A stretch of DNA of 64,000 bases. Source: Streptomyces sp. WAC05374. GTDB taxonomy: Bacteria; Actinomycetota; Actinomycetes; Streptomycetales; Streptomycetaceae. Each line of letters begins with the position of its first letter. The first letter of the stretch is position 1. The notes under the pieces were generated by a model. The model ran no database searches. It saw only the letters and a list, made by a program, of their open reading frames with translations, and had not been told where the DNA came from. The position numbers and the translations under genes were made by a program. Where the stretch lies: NCBI RefSeq assembly GCF_004353505.1, contig NZ_SMNQ01000003.1:124001-188000 (forward strand), in the 5' to 3' direction. Below are positions 25,571 through 33,406 of the stretch, piece by piece.

Positions 25571-26059
25571 ATGCCCGACCTCAACACCACCCGCTTCCCC
25601 GTCGCCGTCGACGCCACACTCCGGGAAGCGGGCTGGCAGCCCGGCCGCTGGGACATCAAACAAGCCGAACAATGGGCCGACACCCTCCGCGCCTACGTCT
25701 CCCCCGCCGGCCACCGCCACAGCGTCTTCCCCGCCGCCGTCGAAGCCTGGGCCGAATTCGGCGGCCTCCACATCCACGCACCCGGACCCGGCCGACAGAT
25801 CGCCCCCACACCCGTCCACCTCGACCCACTCGCCGGACTCCACCACGCCCGCAGCCTCGCCGACCTCGGCCGCGCACTCGAAACCGACATGGCCCCCCTC
25901 GGCGAAGAAGCCGACAACCGCGCCGTCCTCGCCATCGACGCCCAAGGACGCGTCTACAGCCTCGACCACGCCGGCGACTGGTACCTCGGCCCCGACATCG
26001 ACCACGCCCTCGCCCTCCTCATCACCGGCGCCCAACCCGCCCGGCTCAGCTCCCCCTGA
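25571..26059 (+). CDS. SUKH-3 domain immunity-type protein
   Basis: 162 residues starting 10 bp after the deaminase stop. The pattern fits SUKH-3: FPVAVDATLREAGWQPGRWD near the start, HRHSVFPAAVEAWAEFGGL, GRALETDMAPLGEEADN, AVLAIDAQGRVYSLDHAGDW and a C-terminal helix ending in LLITG. SUKH proteins neutralise nuclease and deaminase toxins by direct binding, and the neighbour is the obvious partner. The last 14 bp overlap, tail to tail, the 3' end of the sensor kinase gene. Confidence 0.83.
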   Translation: MPDLNTTRFPVAVDATLREAGWQPGRWDIKQAEQWADTLRAYVSPAGHRHSVFPAAVEAWAEFGGLHIHAPGPGRQIAPTPVHLDPLAGLHHARSLADLGRALETDMAPLGEEADNRAVLAIDAQGRVYSLDHAGDWYLGPDIDHALALLITGAQPARLSSP

Positions 26060-27365
26060 CCTCCACCGGCAACACCGCCGACACCTTGAAACCACCCTCA
26101 TCCGTCGGCCCCGACACGAACACCCCACCCAGCGCCACCACCCGCTCCCGCATCCCCACCAGACCGTTCCCCCCACTCGGCAGCCCCGCATCCGCCACCC
26201 CGCCGTCCGACGGCCCGTTCTCCACCTGCATCGCCACCTCACCGTCCCGGTGCGCCAACCGCACCACCACCCGCGCACCCGGCGCATGCTTGTGGACGTT
26301 CGTCAAACCCTCCTGCACCACCCGGTACGCCGTCCGCTCCACCGCCGCCCCACACGGCCGCGCCTCCCCCATCACCCGCAGCTCCACCGCCATCCCCGCC
26401 TGCCGCGACTGCTCCACCAACTCCTCCACCGCGTCCAGACACGGCCCCTCCTCCACGGCACCCACCTCACGCCCCGCCGCGGCCGCCGCCGCCCGCCCCA
26501 CCGCCTCGAGCGGCACCGACCCCCGCGCCGGAACCCCATCCCCCGCCCGCAGAACCCCCAACATCTCCCGCAACTCCGTCAACGCCTGCCGCCCCATGTC
26601 CCCCACCAGCGCCGCGTTCCTCACCGCCTTCTGCGGATCCTTCAACGCCACCGCCTGAAGCGCCGCCGCATGCACCACCATCAGACTCACCCGGTGCGCC
26701 ACCACATCGTGCATCTCCCGCGCGATACGCGTCCGCTCCTCCGTACGCGCCATCTGCGCCCGCTGCTCCGCACGATCAGCCAGCAGCGACAACTCCTGCT
26801 CCAAGCTGTCCGCCCGCTCCCGCAAGCTCTCCATCAACCGCCGCCGCGCCCCTATGTACAGCCCGAACAGCACGGGCGGCGCGTTCAGACCCAGCGACAT
26901 GAACACCGCCATCAGCGGCACGTACCACGGCCCCGGATCGAAATCGGCCGACGCGATGTCCTGCCGCACCCGCACGAACGTCACGATCAGCACCGCGACC
27001 AGCGACATCCCCGCCAGCGCGGCGATGATCCGCCGCGGCACCTCCGAGGCGGCGAGCGTGTACAGCCCGACGATCCCCATCAGGTAACCCATCTCGGCCG
27101 GCGTGATCGCGATCGACACCAGCACCACGGCGACCGGCCACCGCCGCCGCACCACCAGCACCGCCCCGGCCACCAGCCCGAACAACACCCCGACCGGCAC
27201 CGGCAACCCGGCGTTCTCCGCGAACCCGACACCCTCCGCCGCACACTCCAGGGCCGACACGGCCCCCAGCGTCACATCCAGCACGGCGCTGCGCCGCCGC
27301 CCCCACCACCACCAGCCCCGGGCGGTCGCGCCCGCAGCATCCTGGTGTGCCCCCGTTGTGGTCAT
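26046..27365 (-). CDS. two-component sensor histidine kinase, NarL/DesK type (HisKA_3)
   Basis: 439 residues from ATG 27365 (GGAAG 5 nt upstream). Five to six membrane helices fill residues 25-190. A coiled linker then leads to the dimerisation box ERTRIAREMHDVVAHRVSLM with the phospho-acceptor His, the N-box (VVQEGLTNVHKHAPGA) and the G-box (GGNGLVGMRERV). These kinases pair with NarL-type regulators, but none is adjacent, so it is an orphan here. Two orphan NarL-like regulators lie 13-18 kb away. Its 3' end overlaps the SUKH-3 gene on the other strand. Confidence 0.9.
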   Translation of the reverse strand: MTTTGAHQDAAGATARGWWWWGRRRSAVLDVTLGAVSALECAAEGVGFAENAGLPVPVGVLFGLVAGAVLVVRRRWPVAVVLVSIAITPAEMGYLMGIVGLYTLAASEVPRRIIAALAGMSLVAVLIVTFVRVRQDIASADFDPGPWYVPLMAVFMSLGLNAPPVLFGLYIGARRRLMESLRERADSLEQELSLLADRAEQRAQMARTEERTRIAREMHDVVAHRVSLMVVHAAALQAVALKDPQKAVRNAALVGDMGRQALTELREMLGVLRAGDGVPARGSVPLEAVGRAAAAAAGREVGAVEEGPCLDAVEELVEQSRQAGMAVELRVMGEARPCGAAVERTAYRVVQEGLTNVHKHAPGARVVVRLAHRDGEVAMQVENGPSDGGVADAGLPSGGNGLVGMRERVVALGGVFVSGPTDEGGFKVSAVLPVEVRGS

Positions 27366-27520
27366 GTCTTCCAGCCTACGGGCGGGCGCGACCCATTTTC
27401 CGGCGACCGCGGCACCACAAACCGCGCCGATCCGCACGCGCAACGCGCGTTGATCCCTCGAACACGTGAATCGACCGCGCATTCGACCCGGACGTCCACA
27501 TTCCGGACGAACCTGTCCAC

Positions 27521-28393
27521 GTGACCACCACCATCGGCAAGTACGCCGACTTCGAGGGCCTGCGCGAACAGGCCGTCGCCCTGCGCAGGCAGGGCCTCAG
27601 CCGCCGCCAGATCCGCGACCGACTGCACGTCGACAACAACGACATCCTGAATCGCCTGCTCGAAGGCGAGCCCGCGCCGGAGTGGACGAAACGTCCCAAC
27701 GCCAAGGACGACCTCCGGGCTAAGGCCCGGGAGCTGCGCCTCCAGGGCATGACCTACGACCAGATCCAGGTCGAGCTGGGCTGCTCGAAGAGCTCGATCT
27801 CGCTGTGGGTGAGGGATCTGCCGAAGCCGGAGCGGAAGCGCACCCGCGAGGAGGCGTCAGCGATCGCCAGACGGGGGTGGGAGGCCACCCTTCAGCGACG
27901 TGACGCCGAACGGGAACAGACCAAGACGGCAGCCGCGAACGCGGTCGGCGATCTCTCCGAACGCGAGCTGTTCCTGGCGGGCGTGGGCCTCTACTGGGCG
28001 GAGGGCACCAAATCCAAAGCGCACCGCCCACAGGAACGGGTCACCTTCATCAATAGCGACCCCGGCATGATCGAGGTTTTCCTGTCCTGGCTGACCCTGC
28101 TCGGCGTAAAGAGGGAGCAACTGCGCTATCACGTGCACGTTCACGAGTCGGCCGACGTCGGGGAAGCGGAGCGCTTCTGGGCGGAGGTCGTGGGCGAAGA
28201 CGTGCGCATGCTGGGCAGGACGACACTCAAGAGGCACAACCCGAAGACCAACCGGAAGAACACCTCGCAGGGCTACCACGGCTGCCTTGCCATCCGCGTC
28301 CTTCAGAGTGCCGATCTCTACCGTCGCATTGAAGGGTCTTGGTACGGCATAGTAGGGGCTGCGTCCGCACCCCTTCGAGGAAATCGGACATAA
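27521..28393 (+). CDS. HTH protein with LAGLIDADG-like C-terminal domain
   Basis: 290 residues from a GTG with a weak SD. Two HTH-like repeats come first: about 14-50 (ALRRQGLSRRQIRDRLHV) and 65-100 (ELRLQGMTYDQIQVELGC, SKSSISLWVRDL). After a charged helix, residues about 145-280 show a LAGLIDADG-like half-domain: ELFLAGVGLYWAEGTKSK, VTFINSDPGMIEVFLSWL, then GYHGCLAIRVLQSADLYRRI. In true homing nucleases an acidic residue ends the first helix; here Glu161 in WAEG fits. It may be a DNA-binding regulator using this fold. Less GC-extreme codons and a stop 6 bp before tRNA-Gln hint at transfer. Confidence 0.65.
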   Translation: MTTTIGKYADFEGLREQAVALRRQGLSRRQIRDRLHVDNNDILNRLLEGEPAPEWTKRPNAKDDLRAKARELRLQGMTYDQIQVELGCSKSSISLWVRDLPKPERKRTREEASAIARRGWEATLQRRDAEREQTKTAAANAVGDLSERELFLAGVGLYWAEGTKSKAHRPQERVTFINSDPGMIEVFLSWLTLLGVKREQLRYHVHVHESADVGEAERFWAEVVGEDVRMLGRTTLKRHNPKTNRKNTSQGYHGCLAIRVLQSADLYRRIEGSWYGIVGAASAPLRGNRT

Positions 28394-28399
28394 CGCCCA

Positions 28400-28470
28400 T
28401 CCCGGGTCGTCTAAGGGCAAGACGGGAGATTTTGGTTCTCCATATGGGGGTTCGAGTCCTCCCCCGGGAG
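28400..28470 (+). tRNA. tRNA-Gln (anticodon TTG)
   Basis: A cloverleaf can be drawn. Acceptor TCCCGGG/CCCGGGA is 7 perfect pairs and the D-stem is GTCT/AGAC. Anticodon stem GGAGA/TCTCC carries loop TTTTGGT (anticodon TTG, reading CAA). T-stem GGGGG/CCTCC has loop TTCGAGT. Discriminator G; CCA is not encoded. It sits between the LAGLIDADG-like gene and glmU. Confidence 0.92.
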
Positions 28471-28482
28471 CCCCCCAGGTTC

Positions 28483-28508
28483 GGGTCCTGACCTCACCGT
28501 CAGGACCC
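28483..28508 (+). terminator. terminator after tRNA-Gln
   Basis: GGGTCCTGA/TCAGGACCC is a perfect 9-bp stem with an 8-nt loop, 12 bp after the tRNA and 71 bp before glmU. Confidence 0.75.
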
Positions 28509-28579
28509 GCCCTCATTTCCGCCCTGAAACCCCCCGGTATCCTGCGGGTGTCCACCACCCGAAGCCGAAGGGCATTCCC

Positions 28580-30031
28580 GTGAGCGCCAACCGCCCGGCA
28601 GCCGTCGTCGTCCTCGCAGCGGGTGAGGGCACCCGCATGAAGTCGAAGACCCCCAAGGTCCTGCATCAGATCTGCGGGCGTTCGCTCGTCGGACACGTCG
28701 TCTCGGCGGCACGCGAGCTGGACCCCGCGCACCTCTGTGTCGTCGTCGGGCATGCCCGCGAGCAGGTGACCGCGCACCTGGACGAGTTCTACGCCGGTAC
28801 CCGTACCGCCGTGCAGTACGAGCAGAACGGCACCGGGCACGCGGTGCGGATGGCCCTGGAGGAGCTGGGGGCCGAGGCGCTGGACGGGACCGTGGTCGTG
28901 GTGTGCGGTGACACGCCCCTGCTGTCCGGTGAGACGCTGACCGCGCTGGCGGCGACGCACGCGGCCGACGGCAACGCCGTGACCGTGCTGACGGCCGAGG
29001 TGCCGGACTCGACCGGGTACGGGCGGATCATCCGTGACCCGGAGACGGACGCCGTGACGGCGATCGTGGAGCACAAGGACGCGACGGACGCGCAGCGCGC
29101 GATCCGGGAGATCAACTCCGGGGTGTTCGCGTTCGACGGGAAGCTGCTGGCGGACGCGCTGGGCAAGGTGCGGACGGACAACAGTCAGGGTGAGGAGTAC
29201 CTCACGGATGTGCTGGGCATCCTGCGCGAGGCCGGGCACCGGGTCGGTGCGTCGGTGGCGGGGGATCACCGGGAGATCCTGGGGATCAACAACCGGGTGC
29301 AGTTGGCGGAGGCGCGGCGGCTGCTGAACGACCGGCTGCTGGAGCGGGCCATGATGGCCGGTGTGACGGTGGTGGACCCGGCGTCGGTGTTCGTGGATGT
29401 GACGGTGACGTTCGAACGGGACGTGGTGGTGCATCCGAACACGGTGCTGCTGGGGTCGACGCATCTGGCGGAGGACGCCGAGGTGGGGCCGAACAGCCGG
29501 CTGAAGGACACCAGGGTGGGTGTGGGTGCCCGGGTGGACAACACGGTGGCGGACCGGGCGGACGTGGGTGAGGGCGCGACGGTGGGTCCGTACGCGTATC
29601 TGCGTCCGGGGACGCTGCTGGGTGCGAAGTCGAAGGCCGGCACGTATGTGGAGATGAAGAACGCGCGGGTGGGCGAGGGGTCGAAGGTGCCTCACCTGTC
29701 GTATGTCGGGGACGCGACGATCGGCGAGTACTCGAACATCGGTGCGGCGAGTGTGTTCGTGAACTACGACGGTGAGAGCAAGCACCACACGACGATCGGG
29801 TCGCACTGCCGTACTGGCTCGGACAACATGTTTGTGGCTCCTGTCACGGTCGGGGACGGCGCGTACACCGCTGCCGGCTCGGTGATCACCAAGGACGTAC
29901 CGCCCGGTTCGCTCGCTGTCGCCCGTGGCCAGCAGCGGAATATCGAGGGTTGGGTCGCGCGGAAGCGGCCCGGCAGTGCTGCCGCGCAGGCGGCCACCGC
30001 GGCCTCCGAGCAGGCTTCTGACGAGGGCTGA
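28580..30031 (+). CDS. glmU: bifunctional GlmU: glucosamine-1-P acetyltransferase / GlcNAc-1-P uridyltransferase
   Basis: 483 residues. GlmU makes UDP-GlcNAc for peptidoglycan. The N-terminal Rossmann domain has the nucleotide loop LAAGEGTRMKSKTPKVLH and QYEQNGTGHAV; CGDTPLL binds metal. From about residue 255 a left-handed beta-helix of hexapeptide repeats (VTVTFERDVVVHPNT, VGVGARVDNTVADRADVGEG) forms the acetyltransferase domain, with the family's KAGTYVEMKN, NYDGESKHHT and G-S-VITKDVPPGSLA segments. The GTG start is 109 bp after tRNA-Gln. The prs gene follows at 109 bp, the usual actinobacterial pair. Confidence 0.96.
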   Translation: MSANRPAAVVVLAAGEGTRMKSKTPKVLHQICGRSLVGHVVSAARELDPAHLCVVVGHAREQVTAHLDEFYAGTRTAVQYEQNGTGHAVRMALEELGAEALDGTVVVVCGDTPLLSGETLTALAATHAADGNAVTVLTAEVPDSTGYGRIIRDPETDAVTAIVEHKDATDAQRAIREINSGVFAFDGKLLADALGKVRTDNSQGEEYLTDVLGILREAGHRVGASVAGDHREILGINNRVQLAEARRLLNDRLLERAMMAGVTVVDPASVFVDVTVTFERDVVVHPNTVLLGSTHLAEDAEVGPNSRLKDTRVGVGARVDNTVADRADVGEGATVGPYAYLRPGTLLGAKSKAGTYVEMKNARVGEGSKVPHLSYVGDATIGEYSNIGAASVFVNYDGESKHHTTIGSHCRTGSDNMFVAPVTVGDGAYTAAGSVITKDVPPGSLAVARGQQRNIEGWVARKRPGSAAAQAATAASEQASDEG

Positions 30032-30140
30032 CCGGAAACAGGTGCGTCGAACTCGGCGTACCGTGATACGTGCACACAAATTCGGCTGGTTCGCGCGGAA
30101 CGTGGTCGCGGCCAGAGAACACGTCTGAGGAGACAGTGCT

Positions 30141-31118
30141 GTGACCGGGATCAAGACGACCGGCGAGAAGAAGCTGATGCTCTTCTCCGGCCGCGCCCAC
30201 CCCGAGCTGGCCGAGGAGGTCGCGCACCAGCTTGGTGTCGGCCTCGTGCCGACGAAGGCTTTCGACTTCGCCAATGGTGAGATCTACGTCCGGTTCCAGG
30301 AGTCGGCGCGTGGTGCGGACTGCTTCCTGATGCAGAGCCACACGGCTCCCATCAATAAGTGGATCATGGAGCAGCTCATCATGATCGATGCTCTGAAGCG
30401 GGCTTCCGCGCGGAGCATCACGGTGATCATTCCGTCGTACGGCTATGCCCGGCAGGACAAGAAGCACCGCGGGCGTGAGCCGATCTCGGCCCGTCTGGTC
30501 GCGGATCTGCTGAAGTGCTCGGGCGCGGACCGCATCCTCACGGTCGACCTGCACACGGACCAGATCCAGGGCTTCTTCGACGGTCCGGTGGACCATCTGT
30601 CGGCGCTGCCGGTGCTGGCGGACTACGTGGGTGCGAAGGTGGACCGGTCGAAGCTGACGGTGGTCTCGCCGGACGCGGGCCGTGTGCGGGTGGCGGACCG
30701 CTGGTGCGACCGTCTGGACGCGCCGCTGGCGATCGTCCACAAGCGTCGTGACAAGGACGTCGCCAACCAGGTGACGGTGCACGAGGTCGTGGGTGAGGTC
30801 GAGGGCCGGGTCTGTGTGCTGGTCGACGACATGATCGACACGGGTGGCACGATCTGCGCCGCTGCCGAGGCGCTGTTCGCGCACGGTGCGGAGGACGTCA
30901 TCGTGACGGCGACGCACGGCATCCTGTCGGGTCCGGCGGCGGACCGTCTGAAGAACTCGAAGGTGAGCGAGTTCGTGCTGACGAACACGCTGCCGACGCC
31001 GGGTGAGCTGGAGCTGGACAAGATCACGGTGCTGTCGATCGCGCCGACGATCGCCCGTGCGGTGCGTGAGGTCTTCGAGGACGGCTCGGTGACCAGCCTG
31101 TTCGAGGAGCAGGGCTGA
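30141..31118 (+). CDS. prs: ribose-phosphate pyrophosphokinase (PRPP synthetase)
   Basis: 325 residues. It transfers pyrophosphate from ATP to ribose 5-phosphate, giving PRPP for purines, pyrimidines, histidine, tryptophan and NAD. Class I signatures: FDFANGEIYVRF, the flexible-loop region YGYARQDKKHRGREPIS, DLHTDQIQGFFDGPVDHL (metal/ATP), KRRDKD, and the PRPP loop VCVLVDDMIDTGGTI. The GTG start follows GAGGAGACAG. Third codon positions change here to mainly G, as in other highly expressed genes of this block. A strong terminator follows. Confidence 0.96.
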   Translation: MTGIKTTGEKKLMLFSGRAHPELAEEVAHQLGVGLVPTKAFDFANGEIYVRFQESARGADCFLMQSHTAPINKWIMEQLIMIDALKRASARSITVIIPSYGYARQDKKHRGREPISARLVADLLKCSGADRILTVDLHTDQIQGFFDGPVDHLSALPVLADYVGAKVDRSKLTVVSPDAGRVRVADRWCDRLDAPLAIVHKRRDKDVANQVTVHEVVGEVEGRVCVLVDDMIDTGGTICAAAEALFAHGAEDVIVTATHGILSGPAADRLKNSKVSEFVLTNTLPTPGELELDKITVLSIAPTIARAVREVFEDGSVTSLFEEQG

Positions 31119-31136
31119 TCATCGCCTGAGTGAAGG

Positions 31137-31170
31137 GGCCGCCTCGACCGCACCGGTCGGGGCGGCCTTT
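31137..31170 (+). terminator. rho-independent terminator after prs
   Basis: GGCCGCCTCGACCG (31137-31150), loop CAC, CGGTCGGGGCGGCC (31154-31167), then TTT: 14 pairs with one G-U. Confidence 0.8.
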
Positions 31171-31179
31171 CGCTTTCGG

Positions 31180-31325
31180 TTAGACTGGTGTAGTTGCTCG
31201 GCGAGGGAGGCCGTACCGGTCAGGTGCGGCGGTCCGTTATCGACGCGCTCTTCGTAGCAGGCCAAGTCCAGTCGTGGCCGGGTGACCACGACCGTTGATC
31301 CGTCTGTCACTTACGAGGAGTGCAC
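31180..31325 (+). promoter_or_regulatory. rplY leader with hairpin at 31271-31292
   Basis: The 150 bp between the prs terminator and rplY contain no gene. A TAGACT (31181) could be a -10 box. GTCGTGG (31271) pairs with CCACGAC (31286) over an 8-nt loop, about 34 bp before the start codon. Ribosomal protein leaders often act as autoregulatory sites; this one is only a candidate. Confidence 0.35.
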
Positions 31326-31919
31326 ATGTCCGAGGTGAAGCTCACCGCTCAGACCCGTACCGAGTTCGGCAAGGGCGCTGCCCGCCGCATCCGCCGCGCG
31401 AACCAGGTTCCGGGTGTTCTCTACGGTCACGGCACGCAGCCGGTGCACCTGACGCTGCCGGGCCACGACCTGCTGCTGGCGCTGCGTACGCCGAACGTCC
31501 TGATCGCCCTGGACATCGACGGCAAGACCAACGAGCTGGCGATCCCGAAGTCCGTGCAGCGTGACCCGCTGAAGGGCTTCCTGGAGCACGTCGACCTGCT
31601 GCTGGTCAAGCGTGGCGAGAAGGTCACCGTCGAGGTTCCGGTCGTCGCCGAGGGCGAGCTGGCGCCGGGCGGCAACCTGCTCGAGCACGTGCTGAACGCG
31701 CTGCCGGTCGAGGCCGAGGCCACGCACATCCCCGAGTCCTTCACCGTGTCGGTCGAGGGCCTGGAGGCCGGTGCGTCGGTGCTGGCGAAGGACGTGACGC
31801 TGCCGAACGGCGTGTCGCTGGCCGTCGAGGAGGACGCTGTCGTCCTGCAGGTTCTGGCCGCGCAGGCCGAGGAGCCGGCGGGCGAGGAGGCCGAGGGCGA
31901 AGAGGCCGCCGAGGCCTGA
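31326..31919 (+). CDS. rplY: 50S ribosomal protein L25/general stress protein Ctc
   Basis: 197 residues from ATG 31326 (AGGAG 6 nt upstream; the GTG two codons earlier is ignored). The N-terminal L25 domain (KLTAQTRTEFGKGAARRIRR, NQVPGVLYGHG) binds 5S rRNA. The C-terminal beta domain (SFTVSVEGLEAGASVLAKDV) is that of the long TL5/Ctc form, and the tail is Glu/Ala-rich. Long-form L25 is linked to 5S rRNA binding and stress in Gram-positives. It precedes pth, the usual pairing in bacteria. Confidence 0.94.
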   Translation: MSEVKLTAQTRTEFGKGAARRIRRANQVPGVLYGHGTQPVHLTLPGHDLLLALRTPNVLIALDIDGKTNELAIPKSVQRDPLKGFLEHVDLLLVKRGEKVTVEVPVVAEGELAPGGNLLEHVLNALPVEAEATHIPESFTVSVEGLEAGASVLAKDVTLPNGVSLAVEEDAVVLQVLAAQAEEPAGEEAEGEEAAEA

Positions 31920-31940
31920 GCCGTCCTGGGCTCTGCTTGA

Positions 31941-31973
31941 CGGGGTGGTGGGCTGCGGCCCGCCACCCCGTTT
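31941..31973 (+). terminator. terminator between rplY and pth
   Basis: CGGGGTGGTGGGC (31941-31953) pairs with GCCCGCCACCCCG (31958-31970) with one G-U, then TTTCCC. Confidence 0.8.
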
Positions 31974-32003
31974 CCCTGTGGGTACGCGAGGAGACGCGAG
32001 GAC

Positions 32004-32600
32004 ATGACGACGGACGCCAGTGCCCCTTGGCTGATCGTGGGTTTGGGCAACCCGGGGCCGGAGTATGCCGGTAATCGACACAATGTCGGTTTCATGGTGG
32101 CCGATCTTCTCGCGGAGCGGATCGGCGGGAAGTTCAAGCGGGCGGGCAAGGCGCAGGCGCAGGTGGTGGAGGGCCGGATCGGGCCTCCGGGGCCGGCGAA
32201 CCGGCGGGTGGTGCTGGCGAAGCCGATGTCGTACATGAACCTGTCGGGTGGTCCGGTCACGGCGTTGCGGGACTTCTACAAGGTGCCGACGGCGCATGTG
32301 GTGGCGGTCCATGACGAGCTGGACATCGATTACGGGGTGCTGCGGCTGAAGCTGGGTGGTGGCGACAACGGCCACAACGGGCTGAAGTCGATGACGAAGG
32401 CGATGGGTGCGGATTACCACCGGCTGCGGTTCGGGATCGGGCGTCCGCCGGGCCGGATGCAGGTGGCGGATTTCGTGCTGAAGGACTTTTCGTCGGCGGA
32501 GCGCAAGGAGCTGGACTATTTCGTGGACCGGGCGGCCGATGCGGTGGAGTGCCTGGTGACGGAGGGTCTGGAGCGGGCGCAGTCGGCGTACAACGCGTAG
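32004..32600 (+). CDS. pth: peptidyl-tRNA hydrolase
   Basis: 198 residues. It hydrolyses the ester between peptide and tRNA on drop-off products, recycling tRNA. Family marks are [20 protein letters not shown] (catalytic His in RHNVG), [27 protein letters not shown] (catalytic Asp) and DNGHNGLKS. The start follows GAGGAGACGCGAGGAC. It lies 84 bp after rplY, across a terminator, so it may have its own promoter or depend on read-through. Confidence 0.95.
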   Translation: MTTDASAPWLIVGLGNPGPEYAGNRHNVGFMVADLLAERIGGKFKRAGKAQAQVVEGRIGPPGPANRRVVLAKPMSYMNLSGGPVTALRDFYKVPTAHVVAVHDELDIDYGVLRLKLGGGDNGHNGLKSMTKAMGADYHRLRFGIGRPPGRMQVADFVLKDFSSAERKELDYFVDRAADAVECLVTEGLERAQSAYNA

Positions 32601-32654
32601 CCGGTCCTGGCCGGGATTGACCGGGCATGGTCATGTGCCAGAGGATCGCGCCCC

Positions 32655-33122
32655 ATGAGCAAGAAGCGGACTTCAGCCCTCCCGTATGCCCGTAGTGCCG
32701 CCATGGCGCTGGTGGCGCTGCTGCTGGTGGTGGCGGGGGCGTGGGCGTCGTGGGGTTCGGCGCAGCACGTTCTGCTGTCGAAGGGCCGTGAGCACGGCAC
32801 GCTGACGGTCACGGGGTGTTCGACGGACGTCTGTACGGGGCGGTTCGATCCGGAGGGGCCGGCGGGGGCGCGTACGGGCATGACGATCGAGCATTCGGTG
32901 GCGGTGGAGAAGGGTGGCCGTTATCCGGTGGTGGTGAAGCCGGACACGACGGAGCTGGTGCGTACGGGGTGGCCGGGCGGGTTGCACGCGTGGTTGCCGT
33001 TGGGTGGGGCGTTGTTGCTGGCGGCGCTGGTGATCGGTGGGGGGATGCGGTTGCCGCGGCTGGCGTGGGTGTCGGCGTCGGCGGGTGGGGCGCTGCTGGT
33101 GGGGACGTTTCTGGCGCTGTGA
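32655..33122 (+). CDS. small membrane protein of unknown function
   Basis: 155 residues. One hydrophobic helix near 15-35 (AAMALVALLLVVAGAWASW) is followed by an extracytoplasmic segment with CSTDVCTGRFDP (two Cys, possibly a disulfide). Two more helices lie at about 110-155 (LPLGGALLLAALVIGGGM, ASAGGALLVGTFLAL). It begins 54 bp after pth and may be co-transcribed. No family recognised. Confidence 0.75.
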   Translation: MSKKRTSALPYARSAAMALVALLLVVAGAWASWGSAQHVLLSKGREHGTLTVTGCSTDVCTGRFDPEGPAGARTGMTIEHSVAVEKGGRYPVVVKPDTTELVRTGWPGGLHAWLPLGGALLLAALVIGGGMRLPRLAWVSASAGGALLVGTFLAL

Positions 33123-33262
33123 GCGTGGGGCGGCGGGGGTGAGGGCGTCGCGGGGGGGGGCTGGGGCGCCTGGGCGTGGGGGCGTCGCGGGGGGCTTGCG
33201 ATGCCTGGCCGGTGGGGGCGTTGTCGGGAACCTGCGCAACCTGGCGGTGGGGGCGTCGCGGG
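33123..33262. repeat. G-rich stretch with three GGGCGTCGCGGG copies
   Basis: The + strand has many G runs of 3 to 8, and the 12-mer GGGCGTCGCGGG occurs at 33143, 33180 and 33251. The 284-bp gap up to 33406 holds no credible gene; its second half must carry the promoter of the sortase substrate. TGGGT/ACCCA around 33284-33298 is a small dyad in that part. Confidence 0.6.
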
Positions 33263-33406
33263 AGCGTCCGGCCGTAGCGGAATGGGTCATTCACCCAATC
33301 GTTATGGGGGTGCCGGTGGATGTGGTGCCGGGTGTCTTGACGTGTTCCGGCGGCCACACGAGGCTTCAGCCGCCCCCCACGGCCCCCCTTACTCGTTGGA
33401 CTGCCC

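Noticed and set aside
28400..28470. tRNA-Gln as an attachment site of an integrated element
   Set aside because: No integrase, no duplicated tRNA 3' end and normal housekeeping genes on the right side.
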